In this document: in pieces, positions 33,018-41,912 of the stretch | Numbering within the stretch: the first letter of the stretch is position 1 | Layout of the letters: each line of letters begins with the position of its first letter | The notes under the pieces: generated by a model | What the model was told of the DNA's origin: nothing | The model's database searches: none | Seen by the model: the letters and a program-made list of their open reading frames with translations, nothing else | Assembly: GCF_012275515.1 (NCBI RefSeq) | Contig: NZ_JAAZQL010000001.1 | Coordinates: forward strand, 727,006 to 791,005 | Reading direction: 5' to 3' | Length of the DNA stretch: 64,000 nt | DNA from: Novosphingobium sp. SG707 | Lineage (GTDB): Bacteria; Pseudomonadota; Alphaproteobacteria; Sphingomonadales; Sphingomonadaceae | Made by a program: the position numbers and the translations under genes

Positions 33018-34540
33018 CAGAACACCTCCGAGGGCGTTTGCAGTTTCTTGCGGGCAGGGGCGCCAAACAGGTTGGTTTGCGAGGATCCGCCGGAGCAGCC
33101 GTTGCCGAAGGAAAAACCGCCGCCGCCGCGCTCGTCATACATGTCCTCGGCATCCTCGCGGTGGCCGCTGGGGATCACGAACCGATCCTCATAATTGGCG
33201 ATGGCCATGATCCGGTACATCTCTTCGATCTGCGCGGCCGACAGGCCCACACCCGTCGCGATCGGTTCCTCGATCACACCCTTGACCGTTTTGGCGCGCA
33301 TATAGGCGCGCATGGCCAGCATCCGCTCCAGCGCGTCGATCACCGGCGCCTCCTTGCCCGCCGTCAGCAGATTGGCGAGATATCTGACCGGAATGCGCAG
33401 GCTGCGAACGTCGGGCATCCCGTTATGGGACGAAATCTTGCCCGCGCTGGCCGCCGCATTGATGGGCGAGAGGGGCGGCACATACCAGACCATCGGCAGG
33501 GTGCGATATTCCGGGTGCAGTGGGAAGGCGACTTTCCATTCCATCGCCATTTTCCAGACCGGCGAATGGCGTGCCGCCTCCAGCCATGCTTCGGGAACGC
33601 CATCGGCGCGGGCCTGCCGGATGACGTCGGGATCGTGGGGGTCCAGAAAGATATCCAGTTGGGCCTGATAAAGATCCTCGACATTTTCCGCGCTGGCCGC
33701 TTCCTCGATCCGGTCCGCATCATAAAGCATCACGCCAAGATAGCGGATGCGCCCCACGCAGGTTTCCGAACAGACCGTAGGCTGGCCCGCCTCGATCCGG
33801 GGATAGCAGAAGATGCATTTCTCGCTCTTGCCGCTTTTCCAGTTGAAGTAGATCTTTTTATAGGGACAGCCCGAGACGCACATGCGCCAGCCCCGGCATT
33901 TTTCCTGATCGATCAGGACGATGCCGTCCTCCTCGCGCTTGTAGATCGAGCCGGAGGGACAGGCGGCCACGCAGGTGGGATTGAGGCAATGTTCGCATAG
34001 GCGCGGCAGGTACATCAGGAACGTGTTTTCGAACTCGCCATAGATTTCCTTCTGCACGCCTTCAAAGTTGTAATCGGCCGAACGCTTGGCAAATTCGCCG
34101 CCAAGGATCTCTTCCCAATTGGGACCGCCCTCGATCTTTTCCATCCGCTGCCCCGAAATCAGGCTGCGCGGGCGGGCGGTGGGAAAGGCCTTGCTTTCAC
34201 CCGCCTGTTGCAGATGGGCATAATCATAGGTGAAAGGCTCGTAGTAATCGTCGATTTCAGGCAGGTCGGGATTGGCGAAAATCTTGGCCAGCAGCCGCCA
34301 TTTGCCCCCCATGCGCGGTTGCAGCCGCCCGTGGCGCAATTCCCAGCCGCCGTTCCAGCGCTTCTGGTTCTCCCAATCCTTGGGAAAGCCGACGCCCGGC
34401 TTGCTTTCCACATTGTTGAACCAAGCATATTCCAGCCCTTCGCGGCTGGTCCACACATTCTTGCAGGTGACCGAGCAGGTATGGCAGCCGATGCATTTGT
34501 CGAGGTTGAGCACTTTGCCCATTTGCGCGCGAACTTTCAT
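33017..34540 (-). CDS. narH: respiratory nitrate reductase beta subunit (Fe-S)
   Basis: A 507-residue electron-transfer subunit carrying one [3Fe-4S] and three [4Fe-4S] clusters. The four cysteine groups are readable: LDKCIGCHTCSVTCKNVW at the N-terminus, LCEHCLNPTCVAACPSG, CRGWRMCVSGCPYKK (its Trp replacing a cysteine marks the 3Fe-4S site), and KCIFCYPRIEAGQPTVCSETC. The C-terminal region after 480 is Gly-rich. Its ATG overlaps the narG stop (ATGA), and it ends within the start of narJ. Confidence 0.98.
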   Translation of the reverse strand: MKVRAQMGKVLNLDKCIGCHTCSVTCKNVWTSREGLEYAWFNNVESKPGVGFPKDWENQKRWNGGWELRHGRLQPRMGGKWRLLAKIFANPDLPEIDDYYEPFTYDYAHLQQAGESKAFPTARPRSLISGQRMEKIEGGPNWEEILGGEFAKRSADYNFEGVQKEIYGEFENTFLMYLPRLCEHCLNPTCVAACPSGSIYKREEDGIVLIDQEKCRGWRMCVSGCPYKKIYFNWKSGKSEKCIFCYPRIEAGQPTVCSETCVGRIRYLGVMLYDADRIEEAASAENVEDLYQAQLDIFLDPHDPDVIRQARADGVPEAWLEAARHSPVWKMAMEWKVAFPLHPEYRTLPMVWYVPPLSPINAAASAGKISSHNGMPDVRSLRIPVRYLANLLTAGKEAPVIDALERMLAMRAYMRAKTVKGVIEEPIATGVGLSAAQIEEMYRIMAIANYEDRFVIPSGHREDAEDMYDERGGGGFSFGNGCSGGSSQTNLFGAPARKKLQTPSEVF

Positions 34541-37500
34541 GCTGCATGCTCCCCTTCGGCCAGCGGTCCTTCAAGCCAGTCCACCTTTTCCAGCTTGCGC
34601 ACGATCACGAATTCATCGCGGTTCGACCCCACCGTGCCGTAATAGTTGAAGCCATAGGCCTGCTGGACATAGCCGCCGATCATATGGGTGGGTTTCAGGA
34701 TCGCGCGGGTCACGGAATTGTGGATGCCGCCGCGCTGTCCGGTCAGGGGCGATCCGGGCATGTTCACATGCTTTTCCTGCGCATGATACATGAACAGTGT
34801 GCCTTCCTTCATGCGTTGCGAGACGACCACGCGGGCGACCAGTGCGCCATTGGCGTTGAACGTTTCCACCCAGTCATTGTCGACCAGCCCGGCCTTGGCG
34901 GCATCGATCTCGCTCATCCAGACGATGGGGCCGCCGCGCGAGAGGGTCAGCATCAGCTGATTGTCGGTATAGGTGGAATGGATGCCCCATTTCTGATGCG
35001 GGGTGATGAAGTTGAGCACGACATGTTTCTGGCCCTCGGCCCGGTCGAGCATGGGCTTGACCGCCTTCGTGTCAATCGGCGGGCGATAGACGCACAGCGC
35101 CTCGCCAAAGGCCAGCATCCATTTGTGATCCTGATACAATTGCTGGCGACCGGTCAGCGTGCGCCAGGGGATCAGTTCGTGGACATTGGTATAGCCGGCG
35201 TTGTAGCAGACATGCTCGCTTTCCAGCCCCGACCATGTGGGCGAAGAGATGATCTTGCGCGGCTGGGCCTGAATGTCGCGAAAGCGGATTTTCTCCTCCT
35301 GCTTGGGCCGCGCCAGATGGGTGTGGTCCTTGCCGGTGTTTTCCGACAGCGCCGCCCATGCCCGGACGGCCACTTCACCATTGGTTTCGGGCGCCAGCAT
35401 CAGCAACACTTCGGCGGCATCGATTGCGGTGTCGATGCGCGGCATGCCCTTGGTCGGCCCTTCCTCCTGCACAGTGCCGTTCAACTGGCGCAGGTTTTCG
35501 ACTTCCTGCGCCGTGGGCCATGCGATGCCCTTCCCGCCATTGCCCAGCTTGTCCATCAGCGGGCCAAGCGCGGTGAAACGCTTGTAGAGATTGGGATAGT
35601 CCCGCTCGATCACCGCTACCGTGGCCATGGTCTTGCCCGGAACCGGCTCGCACTGGCGCGCGCCCCAATCGGCCACGTCAAAGGGCTGGGCCAGTTCATG
35701 GGCGCTGTCATGCTGGATGGGGGTAAGCACGACATCCTGCTCCACCCCCAGCACTTCGGGGGCGACTTCGGAGAATTTCCTGGCCAGCCCTTTGTAGATG
35801 TCCCAGTCGCTGCGCGATTCCCACACCGGATCGACCGCCGCCGAAAGCGGATGGATGAAAGGATGCATGTCCGAGGTGTTGAGATCGTCCTTTTCATACC
35901 AACTGGCCGTGGGCAGCACGATGTCGGAATAGACGCAGGTGGTGGACATGCGAAAATCGAGCGTGACCAGCAGATCGAGCTTACCCTTGGGCGCTTCGTC
36001 ATGCCATGTGACCTCGCGCGGTTTTTGCCGCCCGGCCTCGCCCAGATCCTTGCCCTGAACGCCATGGGCGGTGCCCAGCAGGTGTTTGAGGAAGTACTCG
36101 TGCCCCTTTCCCGATGAGCCGAGCAGGTTGGAGCGCCAGACGAACATGTTGCGGGGCCAGTTGGCCGGATCATCGGGATCAAGGCAGGACATTTCCAGCC
36201 TTCCCGATTTCAGAGCGCCCGCAACATAATCCTTGGCCTCCATGCCGCTGGCCGCCGCTGCCTTGCCGACCTCCAGCGGATTGGTCTTGAGCTGCGGCGC
36301 GCTGGGTAGCCAGCCCATCCTTTCGGCGCGGATATTGTAATCGATCAGGCTGCCGTCCCAATCGCCTTTGGGCGCGGTGGGCGAGAGAATTTCGCCGACA
36401 TCGAGCGTTTCATAGCGCCATTGGTCGGTATGCGCGTAAAAGAAGCTGGTCCCGTTCATGTGGCGCGGCGGGCGCGCCCAATCGAGCCCGAAGGCCAGCG
36501 GCGCCCAGCCGGTTTGCGGGCGCAGCTTTTCCTGCCCCACATAATGCGCCCATCCGCCCCCCGATTGCCCCACACAGCCGCACATCACCAGAAGGTTGAT
36601 GATCCCCCGGTAATTCATGTCCATATGATACCAGTGATTGAGGCCGGCCCCCAGAATCACCATGGATTTGCCCTTGGTCGCCTCGGCATTGGCGGCAAAT
36701 TCGCGGGCGGTGGTGATGATGTGATCGGCCGGAATGCCGGTGATCTTTTCCGCCCAAGCCGGGGTATAGGGCGTCATTTCGCCATAATCGCGCGCGACGA
36801 AATCGCCGCCCAGACCGCGATCCAGCCCGTAATTGGCGCAGAGCAGATCGAACACCGTCGCCACATAGGCTCGGCCCCCGACCAGCTCCATCCGGCGCAC
36901 CGGGACGCGCCGGGGCAGAATGTCGGGATGGTCGGTCCCGGCGAAATGGTCATGCTCGCGGTTGCCGAAATAGGGAAAGGCCACATCGACGACTTCGTCG
37001 TGATCCTTGTCCAGAATGGCGGTCAACCGCAGCTTGACCTCTCGGCCCTTGCCGTCCTTTTCCTCAAGGTTCCATTTGCCCTTCTCGCCCCAGCGAAAAC
37101 CGGCGGTGCCGGACGGGGCGACCACATCGTCGCTGTCCTCGTCGATGGCGACGCATTTCCACTCCGGATTGTTGCTCTCGCCAAGACCATCGGCAAAATC
37201 GCTAGCGCGCAGCAGGCGTTCGGGCACCAGACGGCCATCCTGTTGGACCAGCCGCACCAGCATCGGCATGTCCGAATATCGGCGGCAATAATCCTCAAAA
37301 TAGGGCGCCTGCCGGTCGAGGTGGAATTCGCGCAGGATGACATGGCCCATCGCCAGCGCCAGCGCCGCATCCGTCCCCTGCTTGGGATTGAGCCAGAGGT
37401 CGGCGAATTTGGTGGCTTCGGCATAATCGGGGCTGACCACGGCCACCTTGGCGCCGCGATAACGCGCCTCGGTCATGAAATGGGCGTCGGGCGTGCGGGT

Positions 37501-38274
37501 CTGCGGCACATTGCTGCCCCACAGCATCAGGAAGCCCGCGTTGTACCAATCCGCGCTTTCGCAAACATCGGTCTGTTCGCCCCATGTCATCGGGCTGGAG
37601 GGCGGCAGATCGCAATACCAGTCATAGAAGGACAGGCAGGTGCCGCCCAGCAGCGACAGGTAGCGCGCCCCCGCGGCATAGGAGACCATCGACATGGCCG
37701 GGATGGGCGAAAAGCCGACCACCCGGTCCGGCCCATAGGTTCGCGCCGTATAGGCATTGGCCGCCGCGATGATCTCATTCACCTCGTCCCATGTGGAGCG
37801 CACGAAGCCGCCATGACCGCGAATGGCGGTATAGCTCTTGCGCTTGACCGGATCGTTCTGGATCGCGGCCCATGCGGCCACGGGCGGCAGATGGCGCCGC
37901 GCCTCGCGCCACAGGCGGACAAGGCGCTTGCGGATCATCGGATATTTCAGCCGCTGGGCCGAATAGATATACCACGAATAGCTGGCTCCGCGCGGGCAAC
38001 CGCGCGGCTCATGATTGGGCAGTTCGGGGCGTGTGCGCGGATAATCGGTCTGCTGGGTTTCCCAGGTGATGATCCCGCCCTTGACGTAGATCTTCCAGCT
38101 GCATGACCCGGTGCAGTTCACCCCATGGGTGCTGCGCACGATCTTGTCATGTTGCCAGCGTCGGCGATAGCTGTCCTCCCAGTCGCGGGCCTCGCCAGTG
38201 GTCACGCCATGCCCGCCCGAGAACGGTTCTTTCTTCTGGCGAAAGAAGGTCAGGCGATCGAGCAAATGGCTCAT
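34537..38274 (-). CDS. narG: respiratory nitrate reductase alpha subunit (Mo-bisMGD)
   Basis: A 1245-residue catalytic subunit reducing nitrate to nitrite at the cytoplasmic membrane face, the family's usual length. The N-terminal FS0 ligands are in STHGVNCTGSCSW (His plus Cys residues). The molybdenum-ligand Asp region GSNVPQTRTPDAHF is present, as are GCVGQSGGGWAHYVGQEKL and the C-terminal TVGSNRDEFVIVRKLEKVDW. There is no Tat twin-arginine leader, as expected for NarG. The ATG at 38274 overlaps the narK stop (ATGA); longer in-frame extensions lie inside narK and are rejected. Confidence 0.98.
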   Translation of the reverse strand: MSHLLDRLTFFRQKKEPFSGGHGVTTGEARDWEDSYRRRWQHDKIVRSTHGVNCTGSCSWKIYVKGGIITWETQQTDYPRTRPELPNHEPRGCPRGASYSWYIYSAQRLKYPMIRKRLVRLWREARRHLPPVAAWAAIQNDPVKRKSYTAIRGHGGFVRSTWDEVNEIIAAANAYTARTYGPDRVVGFSPIPAMSMVSYAAGARYLSLLGGTCLSFYDWYCDLPPSSPMTWGEQTDVCESADWYNAGFLMLWGSNVPQTRTPDAHFMTEARYRGAKVAVVSPDYAEATKFADLWLNPKQGTDAALALAMGHVILREFHLDRQAPYFEDYCRRYSDMPMLVRLVQQDGRLVPERLLRASDFADGLGESNNPEWKCVAIDEDSDDVVAPSGTAGFRWGEKGKWNLEEKDGKGREVKLRLTAILDKDHDEVVDVAFPYFGNREHDHFAGTDHPDILPRRVPVRRMELVGGRAYVATVFDLLCANYGLDRGLGGDFVARDYGEMTPYTPAWAEKITGIPADHIITTAREFAANAEATKGKSMVILGAGLNHWYHMDMNYRGIINLLVMCGCVGQSGGGWAHYVGQEKLRPQTGWAPLAFGLDWARPPRHMNGTSFFYAHTDQWRYETLDVGEILSPTAPKGDWDGSLIDYNIRAERMGWLPSAPQLKTNPLEVGKAAAASGMEAKDYVAGALKSGRLEMSCLDPDDPANWPRNMFVWRSNLLGSSGKGHEYFLKHLLGTAHGVQGKDLGEAGRQKPREVTWHDEAPKGKLDLLVTLDFRMSTTCVYSDIVLPTASWYEKDDLNTSDMHPFIHPLSAAVDPVWESRSDWDIYKGLARKFSEVAPEVLGVEQDVVLTPIQHDSAHELAQPFDVADWGARQCEPVPGKTMATVAVIERDYPNLYKRFTALGPLMDKLGNGGKGIAWPTAQEVENLRQLNGTVQEEGPTKGMPRIDTAIDAAEVLLMLAPETNGEVAVRAWAALSENTGKDHTHLARPKQEEKIRFRDIQAQPRKIISSPTWSGLESEHVCYNAGYTNVHELIPWRTLTGRQQLYQDHKWMLAFGEALCVYRPPIDTKAVKPMLDRAEGQKHVVLNFITPHQKWGIHSTYTDNQLMLTLSRGGPIVWMSEIDAAKAGLVDNDWVETFNANGALVARVVVSQRMKEGTLFMYHAQEKHVNMPGSPLTGQRGGIHNSVTRAILKPTHMIGGYVQQAYGFNYYGTVGSNRDEFVIVRKLEKVDWLEGPLAEGEHAA

Positions 38275-41006
38275 GCGGGGGCTCCTTGGGTCTGTGAAAG
38301 GGGGGAGGGCAGGCCATGCTCGGCGGCGTGGAGCAGGCCGCTGCGGCGCGCATAGGCCCACCAGGTCAATCCGGCGCAGCTGATGTAAAAGAGCAGGAAT
38401 CCCCACAGGGCGGGCTGGGGGCTGCCGGTCAAGGTGATCGAGGTGCCAAAGGCCTTGGGAATGTAGAAGGCGCCATAGGCGGCAATGGCCGAGGTAAAGC
38501 CAACGATTGCGGCGGCTTCCTTGCCCGCCTGTTTCTCCGCCTCGACCGGGCCGAGTTCGGGCATCAGGCGCGGTGTTTCGAGGCGCATGATGTTGGGGAT
38601 CATCTGAAACGTCGAGGCATTGCCGATGCCGGTGACGAAGAACATGAAGATGAACATGGCAAGGAAGCCGCCAAAGTCCTTGGCATCGAGGGAATACATG
38701 ACCCCGAAAGTGCACGCGATCATGGCCATGAAGACCCATAGCGTGACCCTTGCCCCGCCCCATCGGTCGGCCACCCAGCCGGTGGCGGCCCGGCTGATTG
38801 CACCCACCAGCGGCGCGATCCACACATATTTGAGCGCGTCGACGTCGGGAAATTCCTTTTTGGCCAGCAAGGGCAGGCTGGCGGAAAAGCCGATGAAGGA
38901 CCCGAAAGTGCCGGTGTAGAGCCAGCACATCAGCCAAGTGTGCCTGCGCTGAAAGATCACCGCCTGTTCGGCAAAGGTGGCCTTGGCATCGGCGATATCA
39001 TTCATGCCGAACCATGCCAGCAGGCTGGAGGCGATGATGAAGGGAACCCAGACAAATCCGGCGTTTTGCAGCCAGAGACGGGCGCCCGTGCCGGTCAGTT
39101 GCGGTTCGCCGCCAAGAGTGCCGAACACGCCGCCCGTGATGACCACCGGCACCAGAAACTGCATCGCCGAAACGCCCAGATTGCCCAGCCCGCCATTGAG
39201 CGCCAGCGCGCTGCCTTTGCGCGATGTGGGAAAGAAAAAGCCGATATTGGCCATGGAGGAGGCAAAATTGCCGCCGCCAAACCCGCAAAGCAGCGCCAGA
39301 ACGAGAAAGATGAAATAGGGCGTGCCGGGATTTTGCACAGCATAGCCGATGCCAAAGGCCGGGATCAGCAATGAGGCCGTGCTGAGCGTTGTCCACAGGC
39401 GGCCGCCGAAAACCGGCACCATAAAGCTGTAGAAAATCCGCAAGGTCGCGCCCGACAGTCCGGGCAGCGCGGCAAGCCAGAACAACTGGTCCGTGGTGTA
39501 GTCAAACCCGATGAGGGGGAGTTTGGCCACGACCACGGACCAGACCATCCACACCGCAAAGGCAAGAAGCAGGGCGGGGATGGAAAGGAAAAGATTGCGC
39601 CGGGCGATGCCTTCGCCCTTGGCCGCCCAGAAGGCGGGGTCTTCGGGACGCCAGTCGGCCAGCACCCTGCCGGTGGTGGGCGGTGCATGACGGACAGGAT
39701 CGTGCAGGCCGATCATCTCGGGCAATTGCGGCAGGGCCTGCGGGTCGATCCGGTTGGCCTTGCGCTCCATCTGGCGGATCGCGCCATGCATCCAGGCAAG
39801 AGCCACGCCCACAAGAAGGAACAGCACGGCAAAGCAACTGGTCCAGATCCCGGTAAGATCGCTGACCACGCCAAAGACGATGGGCAGCACGAACCCGCCC
39901 AGCCCGCCCACCATGCCCACCAGCCCGCCCACCGGGCCGACATGGTCGGGATAATAGACCGGGATATGCTTGAAGACGGCGGCCATGCCCAGCGCCATGA
40001 AGAAACCAAGCACAAAGACCGTTAGGACGAAGGGAACCAGCCCCATCGAGGTGGAAAAGCGGATGTCGCCCTTGATGCCGTGGATGACGTAATCGGTGGT
40101 CGGATAGGACAGCATGAAGAGCAGCAGCAGCGAGACGCCAAAGGTGGCATACATGATGCGGCGGGCGCCATAGCGGTCGGACAGGATGCCGCCATAGGCC
40201 CGGAACAGGCTGGCCGAGAGGCTGAAGGTAGCGGCCAGCACGCCAGCGGCTTTGACATCGAGGCCATAGACGCCGATCAGATATTTGGGCAGCCACAAGG
40301 CGAGGGCCACAAAGGCGCCGAACACAAAGAAGTAATAGAGCGAAAAACGCCAGACCTGCTCGTTTCCGAGCGGCTGCAACTGTTCCGCCAGTCCTTTGGC
40401 GCGCGCGCCGGTTTTGTGCCGGGCGGCCAGTTCGGGATCATCCTTGGCCAGAAGAAAGAACAGAACAGCCGTGGCGGCCAAGGCCAGCGCCCAGATCCGC
40501 GCCACCGCCTGCCAGCCAAACGCCACCATGACGAAGGGCGCGGCGCTCTGGGTAATGAAGGCCCCCACATTGCCCATGCCGAAAAAGCCCAAGGCGGCGC
40601 CTTGGCGCGATGGCGGATACCATTTCGACACATAGGCAACGCCAATCGCAAAACCGCCACCGGCCAGCCCAAGCCCGAGGGCTGCCAGCAGCATTGCCGG
40701 ATAGCTGACGGCATAGGTGAGCAGCATGGTCGAGACCGCCGATGCCAGCATGGTAACGGCAAAGACCGCCCGCCCGCCATATCGGTCGGTCCAGACGCCC
40801 AGCAGCAGCCGCAGCAGCGAACCGGTCAGGATCGGGGTTCCGACCAGCAGGCCAAATTGTGTGTCGTTGAGCCCCAATTCGGATTTGATCCGGATGCCGA
40901 TGATTCCAAAGATCGTCCACACAGCGAAACAGACGGCAAAGGCAAGGGTGCTCAGCCCCAAGGCTCTTTGGGGGTCATTGCCCAGCGATCTCACGTGCGA
41001 GGACAT
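38271..41006 (-). CDS. narK: NarK1-NarK2 fusion nitrate/nitrite transporter
   Basis: A 911-residue protein holding two complete major-facilitator domains of about 12 helices each. The first (residues 1-430) has the NarK1-type GTPILTGSLLRLLLGVWTDRYGGR and GGFAIGVAYVSKWYPPSRQG motifs. The second (about 470-911) has AGLSGATLRIFYSFMVPVFGGR and FGGGNFASSMANIGFFFP. This resembles the fused transporter of Paracoccus, in which one half acts as a proton/nitrate symporter and the other as a nitrate/nitrite antiporter. It heads the nar operon. ATG 41006 is preferred to an in-frame start at 41081, which would lie inside the FNR box. Confidence 0.95.
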   Translation of the reverse strand: MSSHVRSLGNDPQRALGLSTLAFAVCFAVWTIFGIIGIRIKSELGLNDTQFGLLVGTPILTGSLLRLLLGVWTDRYGGRAVFAVTMLASAVSTMLLTYAVSYPAMLLAALGLGLAGGGFAIGVAYVSKWYPPSRQGAALGFFGMGNVGAFITQSAAPFVMVAFGWQAVARIWALALAATAVLFFLLAKDDPELAARHKTGARAKGLAEQLQPLGNEQVWRFSLYYFFVFGAFVALALWLPKYLIGVYGLDVKAAGVLAATFSLSASLFRAYGGILSDRYGARRIMYATFGVSLLLLFMLSYPTTDYVIHGIKGDIRFSTSMGLVPFVLTVFVLGFFMALGMAAVFKHIPVYYPDHVGPVGGLVGMVGGLGGFVLPIVFGVVSDLTGIWTSCFAVLFLLVGVALAWMHGAIRQMERKANRIDPQALPQLPEMIGLHDPVRHAPPTTGRVLADWRPEDPAFWAAKGEGIARRNLFLSIPALLLAFAVWMVWSVVVAKLPLIGFDYTTDQLFWLAALPGLSGATLRIFYSFMVPVFGGRLWTTLSTASLLIPAFGIGYAVQNPGTPYFIFLVLALLCGFGGGNFASSMANIGFFFPTSRKGSALALNGGLGNLGVSAMQFLVPVVITGGVFGTLGGEPQLTGTGARLWLQNAGFVWVPFIIASSLLAWFGMNDIADAKATFAEQAVIFQRRHTWLMCWLYTGTFGSFIGFSASLPLLAKKEFPDVDALKYVWIAPLVGAISRAATGWVADRWGGARVTLWVFMAMIACTFGVMYSLDAKDFGGFLAMFIFMFFVTGIGNASTFQMIPNIMRLETPRLMPELGPVEAEKQAGKEAAAIVGFTSAIAAYGAFYIPKAFGTSITLTGSPQPALWGFLLFYISCAGLTWWAYARRSGLLHAAEHGLPSPLSQTQGAPA

Positions 41007-41072
41007 GATGGTCTGCTCCGTCCCTGAATCGAATTTCACGGATAGGCCTTGCCGACTTGCCCCACTGCTTAG

Positions 41073-41086
41073 TTGATGCATATCAA
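41073..41086 (-). promoter_or_regulatory. FNR/Dnr-type binding site upstream of narK
   Basis: TTGATGCATATCAA is a perfect match to the FNR-family consensus TTGAT-N4-ATCAA. It lies 67 bases upstream of the narK start codon, a position suited to activation of the nar operon when oxygen is low. On the minus strand a TATCCG at 41044-41039 is a weak candidate -10 element. Confidence 0.88.
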
Positions 41087-41165
41087 TTTTTATTGGGAGG
41101 GCGCGACTAAATCAAAACCAGTTAATATTGGTGATTTTATGGATGAATTTGGATCAGAAGAGCGC

Positions 41166-41179
41166 TTGATAATTATCAA
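41166..41179 (+). promoter_or_regulatory. FNR/Dnr-type binding site overlapping the -35 of the Crp/Fnr gene
   Basis: TTGATAATTATCAA is a second perfect FNR-type palindrome, 46 bases before the regulator's start codon. Its first half forms TTGATA (41166-41171), which is followed after exactly 17 bases by TATGAT (41189-41194), together a near-consensus vegetative promoter. A protein bound here would cover the -35 element, so repression is the likelier outcome, that is negative autoregulation. Confidence 0.85.
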
Positions 41180-41225
41180 GAAAGACTGTATGATCCGGGC
41201 CTTCCCCTAAGGAGAGGCTTGAGGA

Positions 41226-41912
41226 ATGCGCGCTGCCGAAAGACCTGAAATTGCCCAATTGCCACTGTTTCGGGAAATGGCGGAAAGCGAACGCGAACGG
41301 ATTTTTTCCGGCTCGTTCCTGCAGGTATTTCCCCCTCAGCTCACCCTGTTCGAGCTGGGGCAGAGGGCCGATTTCCTACATGTCCTGATCGACGGCATGG
41401 CCGAGCTTTATACCAGCGGCGCGGGCCGCGACACGACGATGCGCATCGTTGAGCCGGTGTCCAGCTTCATCCTTGCCGCTGTTGTCACAGACATGCCCTA
41501 TCTGATGTCGGCGCGCACATTGGTGTCCTCGCGCATTCTTCTGGTGCCTGCCGCGCTGATCCGCGAAGTTGTCCGCAAGGATCACAATCTGATGGAGGCC
41601 ACCATGCGGGAACTGGCGCTGGCCTATCGGGATCTGGTGCGGGCGCTGACCGATATCAAGCTGCGCCAGTCGGCCGAACGGTTGGGCAATCTCGTGCTTC
41701 AGCAGGAACGGCGTCAGGGCGGGCATGGGCGGGTCGTGCTGCGCGCTGAAAAGCGGTTGCTGGCCTCGCTGCTGGGCATGACACCTGAGAACCTCTCACG
41801 TGGCTTTGGCGTGCTGGCCAAACATGGCGCCCTCACCGATGGGGCGCAGATCACGATCACCGACCGCGCTGCGCTGGAGGCATTTTCGCGGCCGGATGCG
41901 GTCAGCGATTGA
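41226..41912 (+). CDS. Crp/Fnr-family regulator of nitrate/NO respiration (Dnr/NarR-like)
   Basis: A 228-residue Crp/Fnr-family protein. Residues 20-110 form the cyclic-nucleotide-binding-like sensor fold, then a long dimer helix (ATMRELALAYRDLVRALTDIKLRQ) and a winged helix (about 150-225). The recognition helix TPENLSRGFGVL keeps the Glu-x-x-Ser-Arg pattern of FNR-type TTGAT readers. The protein has no cysteine at all, so it cannot carry FNR's oxygen-labile Fe-S cluster. It is therefore nearer Dnr/NarR-like sensors, which respond to NO (via haem) or nitrite. It diverges from narK and ends overlapping convergent nnrS by 11 bases. Confidence 0.9.
   Translation: MRAAERPEIAQLPLFREMAESERERIFSGSFLQVFPPQLTLFELGQRADFLHVLIDGMAELYTSGAGRDTTMRIVEPVSSFILAAVVTDMPYLMSARTLVSSRILLVPAALIREVVRKDHNLMEATMRELALAYRDLVRALTDIKLRQSAERLGNLVLQQERRQGGHGRVVLRAEKRLLASLLGMTPENLSRGFGVLAKHGALTDGAQITITDRAALEAFSRPDAVSD

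Noticed and set aside
38275..38937. N-terminal extension of narG by some 220 codons
   Set aside because: It lies inside narK in another frame; NarG's conserved N-terminus starts at 38274, coupled as ATGA.
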